Assembly (NCBI GenBank): GCA_003354055.1
Contig: PIVQ01000425.1
Coordinates: 1-6,477, forward strand
Length of the DNA: 6,477 bases
DNA from: Desulfobacteraceae bacterium
GTDB taxonomy: Bacteria > Desulfobacterota > Desulfobacteria > Desulfobacterales > Desulfobacteraceae
Direction: 5' to 3'
Shown: positions 1 through 6,477 of the stretch, piece after piece
How positions within the stretch are numbered: position 1 is the stretch's first letter
How the letters are laid out: each line of letters opens with the position of its first letter
The notes under the pieces: generated by a model
Databases searched by the model: none
What the model saw: the letters and a program-made list of their open reading frames with translations, nothing else
Told to the model about the DNA's origin: nothing
Made by a program: the position numbers and the translations under genes

Positions 1-1436
1 TCCTGAACCAGGAAGAGAATCAGCACCTGGCCTGGGAACATCTGGATGTCATATGGCTGGCCTTTGCATTTCTGGATGTTATATCCGAAATGACGGAATA
101 TTCATCCGGGGTAAGCCGGAATGATGTAATCGCCCGCTTGGTGCCTCTGGCCATAGAACAGGCAAATACCACCAAAAAAGAACTGGGCCGCCAGGCCGTT
201 GCAGAAGTACTGCATAAGATATTCGATCACCTGGTAAATCGAGAAAACAGGTATCTGCCTTTTGAATACCGGTATTTTGATGCAAGTCAGAAAAAAATGA
301 TGAACAAAAAATTCTGGCTCATCAAAACGGTATATACCGGGGAAGGCCGGACCGCCCTCTACCGACTTACTGATGAGGGATATACAGCCTATTTTGGACT
401 ATACGAAACCGGAGCTCTGGATGCGGCTGCAATAGGCAACCTGAGAATAAAACTGCTCATTGATAGAGGACGGGTGGATGATGCCATAGGGGTGGCCAAA
501 CAGAACCAGAAGCAATGCATAAGAAAATCCCATGAACTAAAAGCACTGGGCCGTTTAATCGAAAGGCGTATCAGCAGGGTTGAAGCCGAGACCGTCAATA
601 CTCTTGCAGATGAAAGCGTCCGGCAGACCCAGCAGATCCAGGAAGAAAGCGCTAAGCTCAACCATTTGGTGCGAAAGAAACTGGCATCAGATTCTGGGGA
701 GTTAGACCGGCAGTACAAGCTCAGAATCCTGGGAGAAAATTTGGAAAAACTAAACCATAGACTTCTTGAACTTTCCGGTGAACTACAGGAATTGCCCGAA
801 GTCTATGACCGGCACAGTCATAAGTTATTCAGGCGTCCCTCCCCGGGGATATTCCCCTCATGCGAAGAAATATTAGAAAAACTAAAATCAATGCGCTTGG
901 AATCAGCTGCCGATATCGGGAGGGATTTTATCGCAAGATTTGATCCTCCTGTCATCCATCCGATCTTTGATCCGGCTTCGGTTATGGCAGCCTGTGACAG
1001 GGCTCTGGAACGTCAGACCAGAACTTACATCCCCTCCCCGGCCATCCAGGAAATTGAAAAACAACCCGTGGATAGTTTCGAGTCTCAGTTAACTCCCCAG
1101 GTTCTGGACCAGGCCTTTAATTTTCTGGCCGAGCGCGTACATGCCTTCAAAGAAATAAAATTAAGCCGAATTCTCAACGAGGCCTGCAAAGAACAAGAAA
1201 AACCCTGTTTTCCTGTTGCTGTTGCCATGGCAGTATTCCACTGCATGGTGGATCCTTTTCACAGTAACAAATGGGCAATACGTATTATCTTATCAACCCC
1301 TGAGGCCCTATTCACACAGAAACTGCCTGACCAAAGGCAATATAGAGGCCACGAACTGCAGCTGATCCCAAAAAAGAAAAAGGGTCTGCCCCTGAATACC
1401 CCATTAGAAAAGGAGACCGGCCACCATGATGAATGA
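1..1436 (+). CDS. jetA: MukF/JetA-like kleisin subunit of an SMC complex, 5' end missing
   Basis: This is probably the kleisin subunit that bridges the heads of the SMC dimer encoded downstream. The frame is open from base 3 through the left edge. An internal ATG at 90 lies within a helical stretch (L-D-V-I-S-E-M-T-E), so I take the true start to be upstream; 477 codons are visible. Counting from the ATG at 90, residues 28-103 look like a winged-helix domain, with a beta wing around K-K-F-W-L-I-K-T-V-Y and R-T-A-L-Y-R-L-T-D-E-G. Residues 128-235 are charged, strongly helical and partly coiled coil. Residues 335-428 look like a C-terminal winged helix of the kind that caps an SMC head, followed by a lysine-rich tail (P-K-K-K-K). 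Size, architecture and position before a kite-like gene and an SMC gene match MukF/MksF/JetA. It lacks the N-terminal look I remember for DUF3375 (type I JetA), so another Wadjet type or a separate Mks-like branch is likelier. The assignment is by context and fold pattern, not by a signature motif. Confidence 0.75.
   Translation, partial: LNQEENQHLAWEHLDVIWLAFAFLDVISEMTEYSSGVSRNDVIARLVPLAIEQANTTKKELGRQAVAEVLHKIFDHLVNRENRYLPFEYRYFDASQKKMMNKKFWLIKTVYTGEGRTALYRLTDEGYTAYFGLYETGALDAAAIGNLRIKLLIDRGRVDDAIGVAKQNQKQCIRKSHELKALGRLIERRISRVEAETVNTLADESVRQTQQIQEESAKLNHLVRKKLASDSGELDRQYKLRILGENLEKLNHRLLELSGELQELPEVYDRHSHKLFRRPSPGIFPSCEEILEKLKSMRLESAADIGRDFIARFDPPVIHPIFDPASVMAACDRALERQTRTYIPSPAIQEIEKQPVDSFESQLTPQVLDQAFNFLAERVHAFKEIKLSRILNEACKEQEKPCFPVAVAMAVFHCMVDPFHSNKWAIRIILSTPEALFTQKLPDQRQYRGHELQLIPKKKKGLPLNTPLEKETGHHDE
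1411..1415 (+). promoter_or_regulatory. Ribosome binding site for the MukE/JetB-like gene
   Basis: AGGAG (within AAAAGGAG) lies inside the end of the kleisin gene, 10 bases before the ATG at 1426 and 13 before the adjacent ATG at 1429. The spacing favours 1426, though either ATG of the ATGATG pair could serve. Being embedded in the upstream coding sequence, it points to translational coupling of the two genes. Confidence 0.7.
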
Positions 1437-2199
1437 TACAATTTACCAGGTCAACAGATTGATATACCTGAGCAAGGCCTATAGTTATGGTAAAAAGGCC
1501 ATCGTCACCCGCAACCTCTCAGAGGCCCGTGAACTCATACAAACATATCAGGCTGAACCTGAGTTCCAAAAAAATGTTGAAAGCGGACTTCGGGCCATGA
1601 ATCTTCAAATTCTAACTGTGGAAGATGACGGATTACGACTTTCATCAACAGGTTCTGATGAACTTTACTCTATGACTGTGACCGACTACAGCCGTCTTTT
1701 AGGCCGGGTAGATTTCAAGGCTGCAGACATACTCGTGATTCATACAGCCTTGGCTGCTGCATTTTTTCCACAGGAAACAGACCTTGATGCACCGGTAGAA
1801 GATCTTGGTGCTGTAACACAGGAAGATATCATTGATATCCTCCGGCAATTTGCCCAGCCAGGTTCGGAAGAACAGGAGCAAGACAAGGCGGAAATGTTTC
1901 ATCCACAATTTCTGACCCTGGCCCAAAAATTTAGGGAAATGCCAGAGGATAACCCTGATATTCGCCAGTCCGGTTCTGGCGGGTCCTGGCGGGAACTTAT
2001 AGACCTGGCGATGAAACACATGGTGAAAACCGGATATTTACTGGATTTTGAAGAACGGGAACATACCGTTGAATACAGGCCAACTCCAGCCTATCAGGCC
2101 GCAATACGGGAGGGGATGCTGTATACTTTTATTGCATTCCAAGAGTCCGTGAACACCGATTCCAATGAGACCAATGAGGATAAATCAAATCATGTATAA
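1426..2199 (+). CDS. jetB: MukE/JetB-like kite subunit of an SMC complex
   Basis: This complete gene of 257 codons is probably the kite (tandem winged-helix) protein that binds the kleisin and helps load or regulate the SMC complex. It starts at the first ATG of an ATGATG pair behind a good AGGAG and overlaps the kleisin gene by 11 bases. Residues 96-143 (D-F-K-A-A-D-I-L-V-I-H-T-A-L, then an acidic segment and E-D-I-I-D-I-L-R-Q-F) fit one winged-helix core. Residues 187-235 (S-W-R-E-L-I-D-L-A-M-K-H-M-V-K-T-G-Y-L, then a V-E-Y-R-P-T strand) fit a second. An acidic Gln/Glu linker (147-156) and a Ser/Gly linker (182-187) separate them. The protein is very acidic and ends in an Asn/Asp/Glu-rich tail. 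Length and gene position match MukE, MksE and JetB (usually about 200-250 residues). Kite proteins are poorly conserved, so the call depends on the neighbours. Confidence 0.75.
   Translation: MMNDTIYQVNRLIYLSKAYSYGKKAIVTRNLSEARELIQTYQAEPEFQKNVESGLRAMNLQILTVEDDGLRLSSTGSDELYSMTVTDYSRLLGRVDFKAADILVIHTALAAAFFPQETDLDAPVEDLGAVTQEDIIDILRQFAQPGSEEQEQDKAEMFHPQFLTLAQKFREMPEDNPDIRQSGSGGSWRELIDLAMKHMVKTGYLLDFEEREHTVEYRPTPAYQAAIREGMLYTFIAFQESVNTDSNETNEDKSNHV
2176..2180 (+). promoter_or_regulatory. Ribosome binding site deciding the start of the SMC gene
   Basis: GAGGA lies 11 bases before the ATG at 2192, inside the end of the kite gene. Two further in-frame ATGs exist at 2165 and 2174, which would add nine or six residues (M-R-P-M-R-I-N-Q-I before M-Y-K-I-T-R-I). 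Neither has a clear ribosome binding site, and the beta-strand start M-Y-K-I-T-R-I is typical of an SMC head, so 2192 is preferred. Confidence 0.5.
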
Positions 2200-5100
2200 A
2201 ATCACCCGAATCTTCGCCAGTGAGATTGTTGCAGGGGGGAATATACTCCAGCAGGCCTGTTTTCCCATATACGAGCCTGAAAATGAGGATGCTCAGCTGG
2301 CTGCCGCGCCACAGGATCACGGGGTTATTTTTGCAGCTAACGGCACATGCAAAACCACGTTAATTTCATTTCTTCTAAACACTTTCTATCCGGAACAGAA
2401 ACGTTTTGTGCAGCATATCCAGTCCGGGGGAGACAAAAACATGTCTCAATACCTGCTGCCGGGCAGACCGGCCATAATTCTTTTAGAAATGGCCGTCACT
2501 TTCGAGCAAAACCTGTTTGGTCAGGAAAAAGAGGAGCGTTTGGTCATTGGCCAGTATTTTATGGCCAAAAGGGATGCCTCAAAATCATTTCATCGCTTAA
2601 ATTTTCAGGCAAATTCACAAAACCTGTTTGACCGGGTCAAAGATAATTGGCAGGCCCTGACTGCAACCCAACAGCCAGACGCAGCAGTCCGAGAATTTCT
2701 TGACCCTTTAATTACGATAGCAGGAAGCCAGAGAGAATGGTTGGAAAAATTAGAAAAGATAGGCTTAGACCCCTGGCTCATAAATAAGCAGATTGATTTC
2801 GCCAGAAATGAAGGAGGCATCAAGGACGCTTTCCGATTCAGAGCGGAATCGGACTTTTTGGAATTCTTCTTAGGCTGTGTTACTGACATGACCTATGCAG
2901 AAAAACTCAGAGAGGAGACCCTCACATGTATCGGAAAAGTAAAAAACAGACCGGAAAAAAAATCCAGGCTCGATGCAATCAGCACCCTGAAATCCCACCT
3001 GCAAAAATTTGATAAGGTAGCCAGCCTGTGGCGTATTGCATCTAAGACGCAGGCCCAGTACCGGCATGACCTGAAACAGGCAGCATTCATGGTGAGCAAA
3101 GCACTGCCACAGGCAGAAGATCAAAAGACTCAGGCTCAACAAGACCTTGAAAAAGCTCAAACCGACGAAAATAAGACAGAAAAACAGCTGCAACAGACAG
3201 GGGCAGATCAGCTCAAAGCCCGAGAATTCAATTTGACCCAGGATGAAGAGGCATACAACAAAAAAGTCATTGACCTCTCCCATGCCTTAGAAGCAACCCA
3301 GCAGGAACTAAACGCGATTAAGGCCGCAGATATAATTGCCCCAATGAATATAACCGAGGCAAAGGTTCAATCAAAAAGTCGGACACTTAAGGAATCCAAT
3401 ACGGATCTTAATCCCTATCGCATGGAAGTAAACCTAAGAGCCAAGGATTTTCATATCAGTCTATACCGTAAATATAAAACAATAGAGGAAAAACTGCTTT
3501 TACTAAAAAAGGAGCAGGAACGGACTGAGAAAAACCGGGATAACAGTGAAAAAGAAATCAAATCACTCTCCAGTCAAAAAGAAAAATTAGGGCGGGGCAT
3601 CACTCGATTGGAAACCCGTTTGGAATCTGCTGAAAAATCCCGACAAAATATTTGGGGTCAAAATCAAATGCCGCCCAAAGAAATAAAAACCCTGCTGGAA
3701 CGGACAATTATTCAGACCCAAAAGGATTTTGAACAGAACCGGGACAAGTTAGATGATGTTAGAAAACAGGAAGATAAGAATTTAGCAGATCTCCAAATCT
3801 TTATGACCCGGAATGTTCAAGCCAGCAACGATCTTGATTCAGCCAGGGAGAAGAAAGAACAGGAAGAAACGAAAAGAGATGCCCTGCTTAACGATCATCA
3901 TATACAGAGGGTTGTCGGTTCATCGAATTTTGACCCGACTAATGCAGCCCACATTTCCAGCTTGGCAGATGCTGTACATAGGAAGGACCAGGACCTCGGT
4001 CACATGGAAAAAGAATACAGGATGATTAAAGAAGAATTAAGCCGGCTTGAGGAAATGCAAACCCTGGCTGTGGAGCAGGAAACCCACAAATTAATCACTT
4101 ATTTCAGAGATCAAGGCCTGAAAAAGTCAGAAATAAGAGCCTATCCGGAATACCTTGCCGCTATGGATATGGATCCGGATACCAGGGCCGAGTTTTTTCA
4201 TCGCGACCCAGCCAGGTTTACAGGTATACTGGCTATGAACCTGGATATTCTTGATCGAATCACGGCCCTTGAGGTACCACCTTGGTTAAAGCGGCCTGTG
4301 GTGATATCACAGCCTTGCAGCCGGATAGAAGAAATACAAACAATTTCTCATCAAATTATTGCGCCCCCAAATGCGCAAATTTATACACAGGAAGGCGCAT
4401 ACCGGCTTAAAGAGAGTCTTATACAGGATAAACACAGGCTTGAAGAGGAAATATTTGGCCTCAAACAGACCATTGAAGAAATGAAGACCTCGAAGTATGC
4501 ACTAAAACGATATCATATAGCATATCCCAATTCATCCGCGGTACAGCAGCTGACCACAAATATAAAATCGGCCAAGCATCTGTTTGAAAAAACTCAGGAA
4601 AAGATACATGAACAAAACAACAGGCTGAAAAAAATCCGAAAGCAGATCAACCAGCTCCAAAACCGGCGTGTAAAACTTGAAGGGGAGCTGTCTCAACAAA
4701 AAGAGCAATTGAATCAGACCAAGCAATGGCTTGATCAATACGGGGGATGGGAATCATGGAGCACTGAAATAATTGCCGGCCGCCATAAAGAAAAAATGAT
4801 GGATGCAAAACTCAATGAGACATCAAATCAGACAAGTGCCCTTGAAAAGAAAACCATTGAGTTTACCCGAGAAATTACAGCCATGAAAGAGGGACATAAA
4901 CATTTGGACGGTCTTAAATCTGAAGTTCCTCCACCGGACGGCTTTGATCCTGAAGAGGCTATAATGTTAGATCAGGAAACACCAAATAAGGATCCATATC
5001 GTTTGAAAGAGTTTTATACCCAAGCCCTTAGAGACAAAGACAAAATAAGTACCCGGCTGGGAATCGGTGATCTGGAGAATGAAATTGAAAGACTAAAAAA

Positions 5101-6477
5101 GCGTCTGACAGTCGACAAGAACAAGCTCACGCAACACAAGTCCAATCATTCTTTTGATCACAATAAAGCCCTGTCCTATGCTGCTGATTCGGATGATGAG
5201 AGACAAAAAGAAAAAATGACTCTGGAAAATCGAAAAAATAAAGAAATCGAAGAAAAAGCCCGAACCGGGTCAGAAGCCAGCCATGCAAAAGAGAAACGAA
5301 AAGAAATATCAAATAAACTTAGAGACCTTGAGAATAGAGATATCTTCCCTCAAATTAAAATACAGGATCTCCTTGAGCAGCCACGTGAAGATATGGACCT
5401 GATGCTGGAGACCCTGGAAATTGGCTTAGAAAACGAGTTACAAACCCTTCAAACTCAAATCAGTCATTTACTGTCCAATAATAAATCAATCTCAGAATGG
5501 TACAACCGCCTGAAAAACTTAAAATTCATGACAAGTGAATACTTGCTTGGCACACCTCCCTCTCAAAGCAGCGAAGACTTGCAGGATTTGCTCCACCCCA
5601 GACACCGGATTGAACATTGCCAAACCATGCAAGACAGAATTCAAACTCTGCAAGGTAAGAAACGACAACAGGAACAGGAAATTCAAGAGATAGAGAAAAA
5701 GCGTAATAAACTGTTCGACAGCATAAAAACCAACCTGCTTAATGAAGAATTTGGCCGAAAGCTTCCCACACTGATAAATGAACTCAAGGGCCACGATGCC
5801 GAAAGTTTAGGAGAAAACAGCCAAACTCTCATCGAAAAATGCTCGGACATTGCCCAAATTCTGGAAGGAGACCTGATACGATCAAAGAACATTATGGCCA
5901 CCCATATTGATATGCTTTTGGAGCATGCCAAAGACTGCCATCAAAAAATAAATTCCGCTGCAAAAGTGACCATACCCGAAAACGTTTATATCTATGGGGG
6001 TAAACCCATCCTCAAGGCATCGGCCAGACTCAATTTTACCCGTTACCAGGATGTATATAAAAAATCTGTGGAAAACTGGATAGACGAATTGATTCAAAGC
6101 GGCACCTGTCCACAGGTCAATCCCAACAAAGGCAATTGCCTGGGATCAGATCTTCTATACCGTCTCCTGGGGGTTGACAGTAAAACATCTTTTAATATTC
6201 GCCTGCTCAAATGTGACGATACGGCCAAAAGCTATGAACCTGTAGGGCGGGACCTCGGGTCTGGAGGTGAAGCCCTTACCACAGCAGTATTGCTTTATAC
6301 TCTCCTGGTATCCATGCGGAAAAAAAGATTAAAAGGAGATGTCCAGAGAATGCCGGCATTTTTGATTCTGGATAACCCCCTTGGTGTCTGTAACCGGCCT
6401 GACTTTCTAGATACCCAGCTTAAAGTTGCACGCTCGTTAGGGGTTCAGTGCATTTATCTAACCGGCATAAATGATAC
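2192..6477 (+). CDS. jetC: MukB/JetC-like SMC ATPase with divergent Walker motifs, 3' end missing
   Basis: This is a large SMC-family ATPase, the probable motor of the complex. The frame was read codon by codon from 2192 to the right edge: 1428 codons, no stop. Residues 1-260 form the N-terminal head, with the P-loop at 48-56 and a conserved-looking block G-G-D-K-N-M-S-Q-Y-L-L-P-G-R-P near 81-95. Residues about 265-625 are Lys/Glu/Gln-rich coiled coil. Residues about 630-735 are less charged and globular, in the position of a hinge. Residues about 738-1250 are the returning coiled coil, broken by a proline-rich segment at 912-920. The C-terminal head starts near 1255 and has the ABC signature G-S-G-G-E (1356-1360) and Walker B L-I-L-D-N-P (1391-1396). 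This head-coil-hinge-coil-head plan and the size match MukB and JetC (about 1100-1500 residues), and few residues should be missing. Oddities are Cys53 in place of the P-loop glycine before the lysine, Ala48 in place of the first glycine, and Asn1395 in place of the catalytic glutamate. It overlaps the kite gene by 8 bases. Rad50/SbcC-type ATPases are the main alternative, but the two small upstream partners argue for MukB/JetC. Confidence 0.88.
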   Translation, partial: MYKITRIFASEIVAGGNILQQACFPIYEPENEDAQLAAAPQDHGVIFAANGTCKTTLISFLLNTFYPEQKRFVQHIQSGGDKNMSQYLLPGRPAIILLEMAVTFEQNLFGQEKEERLVIGQYFMAKRDASKSFHRLNFQANSQNLFDRVKDNWQALTATQQPDAAVREFLDPLITIAGSQREWLEKLEKIGLDPWLINKQIDFARNEGGIKDAFRFRAESDFLEFFLGCVTDMTYAEKLREETLTCIGKVKNRPEKKSRLDAISTLKSHLQKFDKVASLWRIASKTQAQYRHDLKQAAFMVSKALPQAEDQKTQAQQDLEKAQTDENKTEKQLQQTGADQLKAREFNLTQDEEAYNKKVIDLSHALEATQQELNAIKAADIIAPMNITEAKVQSKSRTLKESNTDLNPYRMEVNLRAKDFHISLYRKYKTIEEKLLLLKKEQERTEKNRDNSEKEIKSLSSQKEKLGRGITRLETRLESAEKSRQNIWGQNQMPPKEIKTLLERTIIQTQKDFEQNRDKLDDVRKQEDKNLADLQIFMTRNVQASNDLDSAREKKEQEETKRDALLNDHHIQRVVGSSNFDPTNAAHISSLADAVHRKDQDLGHMEKEYRMIKEELSRLEEMQTLAVEQETHKLITYFRDQGLKKSEIRAYPEYLAAMDMDPDTRAEFFHRDPARFTGILAMNLDILDRITALEVPPWLKRPVVISQPCSRIEEIQTISHQIIAPPNAQIYTQEGAYRLKESLIQDKHRLEEEIFGLKQTIEEMKTSKYALKRYHIAYPNSSAVQQLTTNIKSAKHLFEKTQEKIHEQNNRLKKIRKQINQLQNRRVKLEGELSQQKEQLNQTKQWLDQYGGWESWSTEIIAGRHKEKMMDAKLNETSNQTSALEKKTIEFTREITAMKEGHKHLDGLKSEVPPPDGFDPEEAIMLDQETPNKDPYRLKEFYTQALRDKDKISTRLGIGDLENEIERLKKRLTVDKNKLTQHKSNHSFDHNKALSYAADSDDERQKEKMTLENRKNKEIEEKARTGSEASHAKEKRKEISNKLRDLENRDIFPQIKIQDLLEQPREDMDLMLETLEIGLENELQTLQTQISHLLSNNKSISEWYNRLKNLKFMTSEYLLGTPPSQSSEDLQDLLHPRHRIEHCQTMQDRIQTLQGKKRQQEQEIQEIEKKRNKLFDSIKTNLLNEEFGRKLPTLINELKGHDAESLGENSQTLIEKCSDIAQILEGDLIRSKNIMATHIDMLLEHAKDCHQKINSAAKVTIPENVYIYGGKPILKASARLNFTRYQDVYKKSVENWIDELIQSGTCPQVNPNKGNCLGSDLLYRLLGVDSKTSFNIRLLKCDDTAKSYEPVGRDLGSGGEALTTAVLLYTLLVSMRKKRLKGDVQRMPAFLILDNPLGVCNRPDFLDTQLKVARSLGVQCIYLTGIND
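2333..2359 (+). other. Walker A (P-loop) of the SMC ATPase, atypical
   Basis: Residues 48-56 read A-A-N-G-T-C-K-T-T after a hydrophobic strand (G-V-I-F) and before the helix L-I-S-F-L-L-N. The canonical SMC P-loop is G-x-N-G-x-G-K-[ST]. Here Asn50, Gly51, Lys54 and Thr55 are kept, while the first Gly is Ala48 and the Gly before Lys is Cys53 (codon TGC at 2348-2350, one base from the Gly codon GGC). Confidence 0.85.
4079..4396 (+). other. Hinge-like globular region of the SMC ATPase
   Basis: Residues about 630-735 interrupt the coiled coil with a mixed, less charged sequence: Y-P-E-Y-L-A-A-M-D-M-D, a Phe/Arg-rich stretch, then L-E-V-P-P-W-L-K-R-P-V-V-I-S and I-I-A-P-P-N-A-Q-I-Y. It sits between two coils of about 360 and 510 residues, as the dimerisation hinge does in SMC proteins. 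I do not recognise it as the canonical SMC hinge with its glycine-rich motif, so the hinge call rests on position and composition. Confidence 0.6.
6257..6379 (+). other. ABC signature and Walker B of the SMC ATPase
   Basis: The signature G-S-G-G-E (residues 1356-1360) is followed after 30 residues by Walker B, A-F-L-I-L-D-N-P (1389-1396). In SMC and ABC ATPases the residue after the Walker B aspartate is the catalytic Glu; here it is Asn1395 (AAC at 6374-6376). Downstream, G-V-Q-C-I-Y-L-T-G-I (1417-1426) is the strand leading to the switch region, with no histidine at the usual H-loop position. Confidence 0.8.

Noticed and set aside
42..88. Near-direct repeat CTGGATGT(C/T)ATAT about 30 bases apart.
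   Set aside because: Both copies are in frame and encode L-D-V-I in a helical segment. Two short copies do not make a repeat element.
389..718. 109-codon frame on the - strand, Ser/Leu-rich.
   Set aside because: It is antisense to the helical part of the kleisin gene, with no sign of independent expression or a recognisable domain.
1963..1981. Inverted repeat CGCCAG / CTGGCG with a 7-base loop, next to a near-duplicate CTGGCGGG.
   Set aside because: It lies in the middle of the kite gene over a Ser/Gly linker and has no T tract. It is best explained by GC-rich linker codons, not a terminator.
2347..2631. 94-codon frame on the + strand overlapping the SMC P-loop region.
   Set aside because: It is out of frame with the SMC gene, which shows clear ATPase motifs across the same bases. 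It has no ribosome binding site and looks random in composition.
2870..3283. 137-codon frame on the - strand, rich in Phe, Leu and Cys.
   Set aside because: It is the antisense of Lys/Glu/Gln-rich coiled-coil codons, which gives Phe/Leu/Cys-rich shadow frames. The other minus-strand frames within the SMC gene have the same origin.
4301..4310. Perfect 10-base palindrome GTGATATCAC.
   Set aside because: It is inside the SMC coding sequence, single copy and short enough to arise by chance. Nothing nearby suggests an operator.

Overview
The window is a fully coding, single-strand (+) segment holding three tightly packed genes in the order MukF-like, MukE-like, MukB-like. This is the layout of a condensin-type SMC operon of the MukBEF / MksBEF / Wadjet (JetABC) kind. 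The identification rests on gene order, protein sizes, overlapping stops and starts, and motifs read by eye. Sequence resemblance to a specific Wadjet subtype could not be tested. The first protein does not look to me like the DUF3375-type JetA of type I Wadjet.

Layout. Positions 1-1436 carry the 3' part of the kleisin gene; its frame is open to the left edge, so the true start lies upstream. Positions 1426-2199 carry the complete kite-protein gene, overlapping the kleisin gene by 11 bases. From 2192 (8-base overlap) to the right edge runs one unbroken frame of 1428 codons encoding an SMC/MukB-like ATPase: N-terminal head with a P-loop, long coiled coil, central hinge-like globular region, long returning coiled coil, and a C-terminal head with signature and Walker B motifs. 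It has no stop before the window ends. There is no intergenic space, and I see no promoter, terminator, RNA gene, mobile element or CRISPR array.

How the parts would work together. By analogy with MukBEF and Wadjet, the SMC forms a dimer whose heads are bridged by the kleisin, and the kite protein binds the kleisin. The ATPase would drive DNA loop extrusion or topological sensing. In Wadjet a fourth protein, the Toprim-containing nuclease JetD, then cuts small circular DNA. A jetD-like gene, if present, would lie just past the right edge and cannot be confirmed here.

The most unusual point is the ATPase active site. The P-loop reads A-A-N-G-T-C-K-T-T, with alanine and cysteine where canonical SMC P-loops have glycines. 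Walker B reads L-I-L-D-N-P, with asparagine where the catalytic glutamate normally sits. The signature motif (G-S-G-G-E) and the open frame are intact. This is either a divergent ATPase subfamily or a protein with altered ATP hydrolysis.

Organism. Moderate base composition (mid-40s percent GC by eye), AGGAG-type ribosome binding sites and ordinary codon use suggest a bacterium. A Desulfobacterota-like Gram-negative is a weak guess only.
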